Assembly (NCBI GenBank): GCA_038093515.1
Contig: JBBPSI010000140.1
Location: 1-64,000, forward strand
Source of the DNA: Butyriboletus loyo
Lineage: Eukaryota; Basidiomycota; Agaricomycetes; Boletales; Boletaceae
DNA: 64,000 bases
Reading direction: 5' to 3'
Part shown: piece after piece, positions 55,475-64,000 of the stretch
Layout: every line of letters begins with the position of its first letter
How positions within the stretch are numbered: the first letter of the stretch is position 1
Position numbers and translations under genes: made by a program
The notes under the pieces: model-generated
Database searches by the model: none
The model's input: the letters and a program-made list of their open reading frames with translations, nothing else
What the model was told of the DNA's origin: nothing

Positions 55475-56512
55475 CTGAGGATTTTGGGTAGCAACCAAGG
55501 TCGAGCACTAGCGCTGGTGCAATGGTGAACCATAGAGAATCATCGTACTTTGAATGGTGAATCGGATGTCTATTTTATCTATGTATACGTCTTGCCTCCT
55601 GAGCTCAATGTGCTTGCTTTTCGCATGTGCCTCCAGTGTACTCTCCGTCTCGTATTCGCTTGCTAGTTTATCGCACTGGCCATGGTGGGATATGCCTTGA
55701 ACGTCAATATTCGGCATCAAGTAAGATTGTATTACTAAGAAGTCAGTCGACTGGTGGGTGGACCTCTTCCGCAGCCACGTCTCCTCTCCCAACTCGCAAT
55801 GGGTCGAAACATCCCCCGTCTCATCTCAGCGCTTCACGTGCAATCGCCCACACCTGTGCCTCGCCATCAACTACCAAAGCCTTTGGCGAAGCCATCCTCT
55901 CCCACAGTGGGCTCACGCGAAATAGCCCCCTACTAGCTTGACGAGGAGACCGTAAACCGCCAAGGACGAGACTGAGGTTTTTCAGGAGGGATCGAGGAGC
56001 ACCCTCCATCCTGGCAGGAAGGGCCTGCGAGGCCTCAGCGTAGTCCGGACTGAGCACTTCAACCCCGGCGCTCGGTGTCCGGGGGTCGCACTCGTCGCCA
56101 ACAGCTTGGTCAGCTCGGGTGAGCTAGTGTTGCCGCGAGGCGAAGAGAACTGAAACGAAGCGCCAAATTCGGGTCAGTTCGTCGTGTCGAGGGCAAGCGA
56201 CGCTGAATACGGTCCGTCTGCCCAACCAATTAGAAAGTTGTAATTTAGGAGTCTACCGCTCAAATTATTCTACTCCGAATCATCATATTCGTTAGTCAAC
56301 CAACGAACCTCGAAGCTAATTCGCTTCGACGGCAACACACCCCCCCCGCGGCAACACTATCCAGGCGTCTCCTGGGGGACATCACATGTAAACCTGTCAA
56401 ACGTCCAAGGATCAAACATGTTCGAAACTTGGGATATATAGCTGCCAGTAGCCCGGGAACTCATCACTGAATCACTGGAAAACCTCCCTCTCTTCGACTC
56501 TGAATTATTCCC
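55475..56512. other. No recognised gene; 3' flank of E and 5' flank of F
   Basis: The first 120 bp resemble the 3' flanks of copies B and D. A Ser-rich plus-strand frame (55627-55941) shows no motif. The stretch 56000-56350 is GC-rich and ends in a run of C at about 56339. Copy F lacks the conserved promoter block but keeps the leader text CCTCCCTCTCTTCGACTCTG. Confidence 0.4.
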
Positions 56513-58329
56513 ATGTCCTCTGACCTACAGGCCATTTTGGAGCTTATCCGGTTGAATGACTATGTATCCCGTGCGCTCGCTCATACCTTCCGTCAAGGAT
56601 TGATCTTATAGACCTGCGCAGTTACTCTCGTTGTTGCTGTTGTGTACGATTATTGTGAGTGATGCTGTCAGTGCACACGCTATTTTTTTCACACCGAAGT
56701 GACCACTGCAACCCCACCACTGCAGTCCTCACCCTTACGAGAGAGGCATGTTATTTCACTGTGCATCATATCTGTGGGCTGACAGTATTCAAAGGTAGAC
56801 TATGTATGGGTAAGGAAGCAACCATTATCGAGCAAGGTAGGTCTCTCACGATCTCACAGCGCAAGCCTTGGACCCGGGTCTCTACATTGTTTGTTATGGT
56901 GCGTGTCAAATTTCAGGAAACCCAATTGCACATTCTAAATTCATAGGTCTGTAGGTTCGTTATTTCGGACTTTGTTTCGCTATGTACGTCGGCTGTTGTT
57001 ATGATGCATAGAAACTTATAGAGCTAATGGTTGATCGATGATCAAGTCTTTATGGGTTCTGTATGTTCAGAATTGTATTGGAGGTCGATTGAGCTGATTA
57101 GACGTGTTTGCAGTTGGTACTACCTTGATCCCTGGCCCCGTCAGCGTCAGTTTTTCTGCTTCGCAACTTGTCTGTCGCTGATGACGGTCTTCTGTCTAGA
57201 CGTATGCATCTAAATTGCAATTGAAAATCATATTGATAACAGTTGCATAGATGTAAGCAGATTCGTTTATTGCCTGCAACACTATCCCCACGAGACATGG
57301 ATATTCCAAAGGCTCCATACTAATGGTGGTATATCTCTGGGCGTTTGAAATATTTATTGGTGCTGCTGATTGTGAGTTACTGTACCCGCTAATTCCCTTC
57401 CCTTGACCACGATTCCTACAGTCGTAATGATCCTGCGTGTGTATGCAATGTGGAATCGACCCAAATGGATTCTTTGGGCCCTCTTGTCCATCTACGTGCC
57501 ACAGGTTATTTCTTCCGCTGCTTATACAGGAATTTACTACAATCCCAGCACCCACATCTCTGGTACGTCCCGAGCTATACTGGATGTGTCACTACGTCTC
57601 ATGAAGGTGGCCCTTTGTTTCCTTGCACCCTTTACTCCAGTCACAATTGTTCAATTTATGAATGTCTCGTATTGCATTGGTGTCCCCAACTTTCCACTCA
57701 AGACTTTCACGTATATCAGAGTCTCGCGATTTATTCTCAGTGCTATGCTTTTGGTTCTTGCTGTTATCCAAACCTGCAAGCAGTCGGTCGAGATGTACAA
57801 AGCAACCAAGCAGTGGCAACCTAATCGGTACATGCATCGACTCGCCAGAGATGGAATTAGTTACTTCCTTGTGTGCGTCTCGTTTTTCCACACTCTCGTT
57901 CGTCATGATTACATTCCCCCATACATCCTACTCTCGAGTGCTTGCCGAACAACTGACCCCTCGGTTATTTTCTTTCGAACTGCTAGGAACACGCTCTTCA
58001 ATGTGCATAATGTGATCACCGACCTCACACAAAACAGCATTCCGCTGCTCTTCTCGTGGCTACTGTCTCTCGTGGTCATATGCCCTATGATGCCTCGATT
58101 CATCATCAGCGTGCGAGAGTTGTATGACCGTGACCTTCGTGGACGCTGGGAGGAGGTTGACACCGGATTCGGTGTGTTGTCGCAATCTGTTGCCAGTGAA
58201 AACGCGGTCGTGTCCGGGGTCGCATTCGCAGATATCATCCCGGGGCAGGATCAAATCGTGGAATGGGACACGAACGAATCGGGGGCGATTCGTCTCGAAC
58301 ATTTGGGGGATGATATACGTCAGCGTTGA
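56513..58329 (+). CDS. DUF6533-like multi-pass membrane protein, copy F
   Basis: Exons by comparison with copy E are 56513-56570, 56622-56654, 56726-56745 (followed by a GC donor), 56795-56809, 56860-56898 (RKPWTRVSTLFVM), 56955-56983 (VRYFGLCFA), one from 57114, 57261-57371 (LWAFEIFIGAAD) and 57422-58329. Exon lengths equal those of E. The last exon is open to the TGA at 58327-58329. Relative to E it loses two bases after CVSFFHTL, so a stretch of about 30 residues (including the segment ILLSSACRTTDPSVIFF) is in a different frame before the common frame returns at RTARNTLFNV. This may be compensated frame change or an intron I did not resolve. The end LLSLVVICPMMPRFIISVRE is conserved. It may be functional. 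Confidence 0.6.
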
Positions 58330-58952
58330 ATGAGGAGTTTGGGTAGAAACTGGGGACGAACACTTGCGCTGGGGCGTTATCTGACAACGGTGAATGGTGG
58401 TGCTTTGGTGACTCGGATATCTAGTTTACTTATGCATGTGCCTCATCTTCTTCTCAGTTCGATGTATCAAGTGTTTACCAGCGACGCGTGCGGTTTTGTT
58501 CCGTGGTGCAAATCATTTCAAGGTCATACGCAGGGCCAACATTTGTAACAGTCAGAATGTTCACGTTCTTGAAGGGCTAGCAACAATGTATACAATACAA
58601 CCAAAGGTTCCTAACAGGTGGGTGTCATAATGACATGTTGCAAAGGTATGAGCTCAGGCATTCGAGAGTTGCCTTGTTCCCTTGAAACACGGTAGCCTAT
58701 TAATCCATCGGCCCATGTAAGTACCTGGAGCGTGCCTCGCATGGTGGTTGCGGTCGTGGTTGTGAGGAAATGCAGCGCCTACACCGACCTCGTAGGAATG
58801 TCTACCCGCCCCTCACCCCAAGACCACGCAGAGAAAGTAGAGGTTGCTTCATTGACTCTGGCAGTGATGCAATGAGCTATGTGTTGCAGCTACTTAGCTT
58901 GTCCAAATGAAGGATGTTGAAGAGAGGGCTGGATGCATATGAATAGACATGG
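58330..58952. other. No recognised gene
   Basis: 3' flank of copy F up to about 58440, then unique sequence without long frames. The text TGCAGCTACTTAGCTTGTCCAAATGAAGG (58883-58911) also occurs near 53037-53065, so a small dispersed duplication is present just before the copia LTR. Confidence 0.4.
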
Positions 58953-59419
58953 TGTTGTTTTCAGAATTGGTAAAGTCCAAGCAGGCGCACCGAGGGCAAC
59001 AAAGGATGCAAGGGTAAACCTATCAGTGGAAAGACTCACTGATAATATGAGAGTGAGAGTATCGCAAACAGAGTACTTGAAAGAGTATAAGGAGCAAGGC
59101 TCAACTTAGAGATATCGCAGTAGTGATGATAGAACTGAAAGATCTAGAGAAAAGCAACAAGCCATAAGGGCTGTCTTATATACAGTACATGAGTGTTTGT
59201 ACTTGTGTTCTGTATAGTACCTATATAAGGTATAGTATGAAATACATGACGATATGATAGAGATAAGAGATAAGACTAAGCATATTGTCCAATAGCATAA
59301 TAAGAGCTATTTGTAATGTAACAAGTGTGACCAGGTCTAGACAATGATGTCATATAGACCAGTCTAGAAATGTAGTGGCTGTAAGTGAAATACAGAAATA
59401 GAACACTACCATTTCAACA
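58953..59419 (-). repeat. Copia 3' LTR (467 bp)
   Basis: It begins TGTTGTTTTCAG and ends TTTCAACA. Directly right of it lies a polypurine tract on the minus strand (plus-strand CTCCTCCTCGC at 59420-59430), as required for the 3' LTR of a minus-strand element. The terminal 45 bp recur at 3668-3712. Confidence 0.88.
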
Positions 59420-59437
59420 CTCCTCCTCGCTTTAGCA

Positions 59438-61492
59438 TTACTTCTTTATTGAAGAGAAGGGTAAAAGAGAAAGCATGGACCGAACTTCTTCAAACCTCTG
59501 CCATGTCAGATTCTTTGTAAAGATATCTGCAGCTTGTTGTTGAGTAGGAGTATAGAAGAGAGTAATCTCCTTATCCTCGACACATTCCCGAATATAATGA
59601 AACAGAATTGCAATGTGTTTGCTGTGTCCTTCAATGGCAGGATTAGAAGCCAGAAATATAGCTCCTTGATTATCAACTAGAAGGGGTAAAGGACCAAGTC
59701 TGTATCCCAACTTGAAGAACAAGGAGCGCACCCAAGAGAGCTGTTTAGCAGTCTCAGTCATGCCCATATATTCTGCTTCAGTTGAAGAGTGAGCAATCTT
59801 GCATTGTCATCTGGATAACCATGATACTATGCCAGATGCTAGAAATATACAATAACCTGTCATTGAATGATGGGTCTCAATATCACCTGCCCAGTCTGTG
59901 TCACTATAAGTGATAAAGCCAGAATTGGCTCTCAGACCAGTCTGGCTGTGTCTGGAATACATAATGCAAAGGTCTGGTGTTCCCACTAGATAGTGGACTA
60001 TATAGAGCACTCTTTGCAAATGCTCTTCTGATGGATTGGAAGAAAATTGTGACATCTTAATGATGGCATGAGCAATATCGGGTCTAGATCCAAGCATAAT
60101 AAAGAGAAGAGATCCAATGACAGACTGATATTGTGAATGCAAAGATGGTGATGCTTCAGTGGTTGATGGTGAAGGATTGTAACCAGAAGGAAGAGGTATG
60201 CATGTGGGTTTTGCATTTTCAAGCTTGAATTGTTTTATGACCTTCTGTGTGTAATTGCACTGATCCAGCCTCAGGGTACGGTTTTTGCAATCCCTGGTAA
60301 TCCACATGCCCAGATACTCTTTTGCTTCTCCAAGGTCTCGACTTTCCCAAGTCTTCATAAAGTGCTTTTTGTGAGCGAGGACTTGTGCTTTATCACTACC
60401 CATAAAAAGAGCATCATCAATGTATATAACTAAAATAATGATGACTTTCCTGATGAATTTAATATAAGTTCCTGGGTCAGACAAGGTATGCTTGAAACCT
60501 TGTTTGATGAGTGATGAGTGCAAGGCTTTGTTCCATTGAAGGGCTGCTTGCTTGAGGCCATAAATTGCTTTTCATAGGCAACAGACTTTACTTTCTGAGC
60601 CTTTTTGAGTAAAACCCTCAGGTTGTTCCATATAGATTTCTTCGTCAAGATCTCTGAAGAGGAATGCAGTTTTGATGTCTAGGGCCTCAATTTCCCAATC
60701 TTCTAAGGCAGCTAGAGCTAATAGAATTCTAATGGTTTCAAACCTGGCAACTGGTGAGAAGGTTTCCTCATAATCAATTCTGAAGATTTGGGTGAAGCCT
60801 TTTGCTACCCAGCAAGACTTGAGTTGTCCATTGCTTTTTCATACATTTATCCATTTCCCTTTAATGACTTGATGTCCCTTGGAAAGATCTACCAGATCCC
60901 ATACATGTCATTCTTGAAATGACTTGTATTCCTCTTCCATGGCAGTTAGCCATTTGGATCTCTTGGCAGGAGGTAACCTCATTACTGCCTTACGAGACTG
61001 TGGGATTCCATCGACAGTAGCAGTAGCAAGAAGAGATTTAATCCACTTAGCGCTGTACATCTGTCCTAAGTCATCTTTTTCATTCATGAGTCTTGGTTGA
61101 TTAACCGGTTGTGGAGTAGGAATTAACTCCTCCTGAATAGGACCCATTCCTTGATGTATATCCTGTTCTATCTTGATTGGAGGTCAATTCGCATAAGCAT
61201 TATCTGGGACAATCCATGGAACACAGTTGCAAGTAGGATGAGGATTAAAGTCCTGACCTGTCTGCAAGAAATCTGGATTAGTGATCATTGGGATTGGAAC
61301 ACCATGAGACCATAAATCCTGATGGAACTCATCATATAAGTCACATTGGTGACCTCAAGCACATTCATCTTGTGTCAGATGATGTTGATGAGGATGGTTG
61401 CGAAACTCTGTGATTTGTTCAGGATATACTCTGGTTGGAGGTAAGAAAGTGAAAGGATGAATCTGACCAGGATCTTCAAATGTTTCCAATGG
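59438..61492 (-). pseudogene. Ty1/copia pol: RT and RNase H, several TGA stops, 5' part lost
   Basis: The minus strand, right to left, shows a pre-RT block (KWLTAMEEEYKSFQE near 60910), WVAKGFTQIFRIDYEETFSP, LLALAALEDWEIEALDIKTA, EQPEGFTQKG, KAIYGLKQAALQWNKAL, then RT with LVIYIDDALFMGS (near 60420), GSLLFIMLGSRPDIAHA, and RNase H with THHSMTGYCIFLASG and ADIFTKNL near the end. It ends with TAA at 59438. In-frame TGA codons stand at 60839, 60572 and 59807, in positions where copia proteins usually have Arg. Gag and integrase are absent: the element is cut at 61492 by an LTR1b copy, and no 5' LTR lies in the window. Confidence 0.88.
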
Positions 61493-61800
61493 TATTACGA
61501 GACAACAGAGTTATCAAGTGGCACACAGGGTTCTGCGACTGTTGCAGCTATACACAATAACTGGCGATGATAATGAGGATAGCTCAGACCTTAATCTCTC
61601 AACTGTTGCCAGTGAATAGACAAGTGGTTAAAGCTAGGGAATCCTAGCTGCAACCACGAGCCCTTTTGTATTACAAGGGAATGCGCACAGACCAGGCAGT
61701 GCGTGAGACTAGTTACTATACAAGTATACATGAAGGGAGTCACAGGTCAATGATGATGGGAAATAGAAGTCGATGGCAATCAAAAAGAAGAGAAGCAAAC
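61493..61800 (-). mobile_element. LTR1b copy, truncated by M2
   Basis: It begins TATTACGAGACAAC (TG changed to TA), matching the start of LTR1b, and stops after 308 bp where the M2 LTR begins. Its other half is not in the window. It sits in the copia relic. Confidence 0.85.
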
Positions 61801-62643
61801 TGTTACACTGGGCGAAGTCTCAGACTATGTCTTAGTGCGCACACTAAGAGTCTGGAAGCGAACTAATTGCTAGCAGGTTTCTGCGTAGAACTAGATACTG
61901 TTATGACAATGAAGTTATCAAGGCACACGGGGTTCCGCAACTGTTGCAGTACTACACAAGTACTGGCGATGGTAATGAGGAATAGCTTAGACCTTAATCT
62001 CTCAACTGTTGCCAGCGAATAGACAAGTGGTTAAAGCTAGGGAATCCTAGCCGAAACCACAAGCCCTTTTATATTACAGGGGAATGCGCACAGACCATGC
62101 AGTGCGTGAGACTAGTTACTATACATGTATATATGAAGAAGTCACAAGTCGACGATGATGGGAAATAGAAGTCAATGGCGATCAAAAAGAAGAGAAGTAA
62201 ACGAAGATTAAATACATGAGGCGTGACGTCATAGAGTCTGGGCCAGTCTGGACCATGACGTCATATGCTTAGTCAGCCTGTGGTCACATGTATAATCTCA
62301 CGATCACGTGACCTTTGAAAGAGAAATATGACAAAGTCCAAATGCAAAAGATAGTTATAACAGATACAATTATAACAGATACTGTACATGGTGTAAAGAC
62401 CGGGTCTTTATACTACTGGGAGTCTGCGCACAGACCAAGTTCCTAATCGAGTCGCGAGAAGGAAGCTACAAATGAGGAAGGAATATTCCAGAGAGTTCTG
62501 GAGTATGAAAGAAAGCACGTCCGTGCGCGAGAAAGGATGACTAAGCTAGAGCGGTTCGTACCGCTCAAAGGGCACTAGTGAAAGACTAGGCAAGTGAAGT
62601 AGTCCGAGAGGTAGTGGATGGAAAAAGTATACCACTACCATAA
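61801..62643 (-). repeat. M2 3' LTR, internally deleted and split by LTR1b
   Basis: LTR2 sequence is at 61801-61898 and 62383-62643. About 80 bp present in other copies are missing after TGTTACACTGGGCG. Its final bases read ACCATAACA instead of ACCGTAACA, another CpG change. Confidence 0.88.
61899..62377 (-). mobile_element. Solo LTR1b in the M2 LTR, TSD GATAC
   Basis: This is a 479-bp LTR with perfect duplications GATAC at 61894-61898 and 62378-62382. A third GATAC at 62363 lies inside the LTR end and is chance similarity to a GGTAC found there in other copies. The sense strand is minus. Confidence 0.92.
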
Positions 62644-62696
62644 CATTACCCCCTTCCCATGGTGGAGACTCCGACTCCACTACCTGAAAACTCCCC

Positions 62697-63955
62697 TCAT
62701 TGAGATGCTCCCTCGTTGAAGTCATTGTTGTAAGTGTTGTCGCCATCGAAGTCCGCCCAGGTGTCGTCCCGGAATGTGCAATTGGCAACGATGTGGCCAA
62801 TGGCCCCGCATAAGCCGCAGACACGCTCTGGACAAAACTCCTGTATATGACCAGGGGCGATCTGGTGGCAGAATGGGCAGGTGTAGTTGGGACATTCCCT
62901 GCGGAAGTGGCCGACGGTCCCGCACTCAAAGCAGAGCTGCGGGCGGACGAGGCGAGGTCGAGCAGGGCCTGGGCTGGGACCAGGGGATCTGTCGTCCATG
63001 ACGATAGGGGAATCACGAGTGCCCCGACCAGGGAGGTAGGGAGGCGGGGGTCCGTACGAAGAGTCGTTAGAACCGCCAGCTGCGGCGGCGGGGGAGGTGA
63101 CATGAGGGATGAGCTGGATGGCGGGGGTTCCTCGTCGAGTGGATGGTTGGGGGGTGACGGAGCGGACGGCTCGGTTGGCAATTCTTCTTCCTGCAGCGGT
63201 GAGGGTGACTGACCCAGGGATGGCTCCGACCTGGAGTAGCGCCTGGCGAGGTTGGCGACGCACTGTACGAGGTGGTAGGGGGGAGTGTCGACGAGCGACC
63301 TGGGGCTCGTTGACGTCGGTCCGAAAGGACTCCAGGGACTCCCCGGTGGTCTCACGCGACGAGTCTGCTACCAATGTGGTTGCAGGAGACTCTTGGGCGG
63401 GTGGTGCTGGAACAGGTACAGGCGAAGGAGATCTTGCCAGGGGAGGACGAGGCACTGGATTGGGGCCACGAGCCATGGGGTGGAGGTAGCCGATGCGGTC
63501 GGCAGAGTGGAGGTAGAATTGCCGCTCCCTAGGAGCAAGCGCGATGAGGATGGGACTGAGGACAGGGGCCAGAATACCTGGCAGGAGTTGGTCCACCACA
63601 TAACCGAATCCTTCTGCATGAAGGATGTCCAGGGTGTATCCTCGAGCTTCCATCAAGGAGGACTCGAGGGCAGCGGCGTACACGGGGGGTTGGTTGTCTG
63701 GACAAAGGCAGGTGTGGACGGTGCGGGTGAGGGCGTAGGAGCGGTAGAGGGAAGCGAGAGTACAGAGGACATAGTCCCCGGTGAAGTCCATACACTGTTC
63801 CAAAGCATAGGTGGTGACAAGATTTTCTAGAACAGCAGCGTAGAGGACGTGGCGGGAGGATACTGGGAGGCGAGAGGAACGGACGGGAGGTTGAGGCGGA
63901 AGAGGGAGGCATTATTTTCTGCGGAAGAGGCATTTTCTGCGGGAGGAATGGCCAT
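62697..63955 (-). CDS. M2 ORF3: accessory protein with three zinc knuckles
   Basis: The original start is the ATG at 63953-63955 (MAIPPAENASSAENN), but a one- or two-base indel near 63910 shifts the frame in the first 20 codons. From the ATG at 63801-63803 a 368-codon frame is intact to the TGA at 62697-62699. It has MDFTGDYVLCTLASLYRSYA, the GYTLDILHAEGFGYVVDQLL block, a long Pro/Ser/Arg-rich linker and three knuckles: CFECGTVGHFRREC (residues 291-304 from that ATG), CPFCHQIAPGHIQEFC (309-324) and CGLCGAIGHIVANC (329-342). The end is Asp/Asn-rich. It is the most complete ORF3 in the window. Nucleic-acid binding is inferred from the knuckles; the N-terminal domain is unknown. Confidence 0.82.
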
Positions 63956-63963
63956 TTTCGTGT

Positions 63964-64000
63964 TTACTGTGAAGATGGGGAGGGAAAATCCTTGGGGTGT
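63964..64000 (-). CDS. M2 pol C-terminus (last 12 codons)
   Basis: The minus strand reads HPKDFPSPSSQ and then TAA at 63964-63966, identical in type to the ends of M1 and P1 pol. The ORF3 ATG follows eight bases later. Confidence 0.85.
   Translation of the reverse strand, partial: HPKDFPSPSSQ

Larger units (their letters stand above)
61801..64000 (-). mobile_element. Chromovirus M2, 3' end only
   Basis: Right to left on the minus strand: pol end, ORF3, polypurine tract (plus-strand TTACCCCCTTCCC after 62643) and an LTR2-type 3' LTR. The element continues beyond the window. It inserted in an LTR1b copy, after CAAAC (61796-61800); the matching duplication cannot be tested. Confidence 0.88.

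Noticed and set aside
62363..62377. A 15-bp tandem duplication GATACAATTATAACA at an LTR end
   Set aside because: Comparison with the LTR1b copy at 11242 shows the same end with a GGTAC at this place, so it is normal LTR sequence that happens to contain GATAC.

Overview
The window looks like repeat-rich nuclear DNA of a mushroom-forming basidiomycete (Agaricomycetes; a Boletales-type genome is possible, but I cannot prove it). The evidence is short GT-AG (sometimes GC-AG) introns, chromodomain Ty3 elements, a Tnp2-type transposase, a fungal tyrosine recombinase, an XPG/PIN-like nuclease relic and a paralogous set of multi-pass membrane proteins that resemble the basidiomycete DUF6533 family. 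I saw no rRNA, tRNA or CRISPR array. All identifications come from reading motifs; no database search was run.

Region by region. 1-2.4 kb: a minus-strand Ty3 element with an intact gag and the start of pol (protease and the first RT motif). 3.1-3.7 kb: a solo LTR beside a copia LTR scrap. 3.7-11.2 kb: decayed plus-strand DNA-element or host genes, namely an XPG-like nuclease (4.7-6.7 kb) and a tyrosine recombinase (7.6-9.8 kb), split by a solo LTR. 11.2-14.6 kb: a Tnp2 transposase pseudogene carrying a solo LTR. 14.9-15.7 kb: a small unknown minus-strand gene with an internal tandem duplication. 16.4-33.7 kb: a nested retrotransposon stack. Chromovirus P1 (plus) is split by the full-length chromovirus M1 (minus, 20442-28850, TSD TGGTA), and both are further hit by solo LTRs of three families. 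34.6-36.0 kb: the 3' part of an unknown Ser/Pro-rich gene with one more solo LTR. 36.9-58.3 kb: at least six dispersed copies (A, G, B, C, D, E and F, with G and D fragmentary) of a DUF6533-like gene, set in duplicated non-transposon DNA. 58.9-61.5 kb: the 3' part of a minus-strand copia element. 61.5-64 kb: a truncated LTR, then the 3' end of a second minus-strand chromovirus (M2).

Three observations stand out. First, the chromovirus family of P1, M1 and M2 carries a third ORF between pol and the 3' LTR; in all three copies it ends in three zinc knuckles. Second, three LTR families share a GGTCTGTGC motif exactly 23 nt upstream of TATA, and the chromovirus LTR is arranged for Tf1-like self-priming. 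Third, most stop codons in the dead elements are TGA in place of CGA, and the two M1 LTRs differ only by transitions, mostly at CpG. This points to CpG methylation and deamination as the decay process.

Probable still-coding genes are few: Ty3-A gag/pol at the left edge, DUF6533-like copy E, possibly copy F, and the ORF3 of M2. Most other coding matter is relic.
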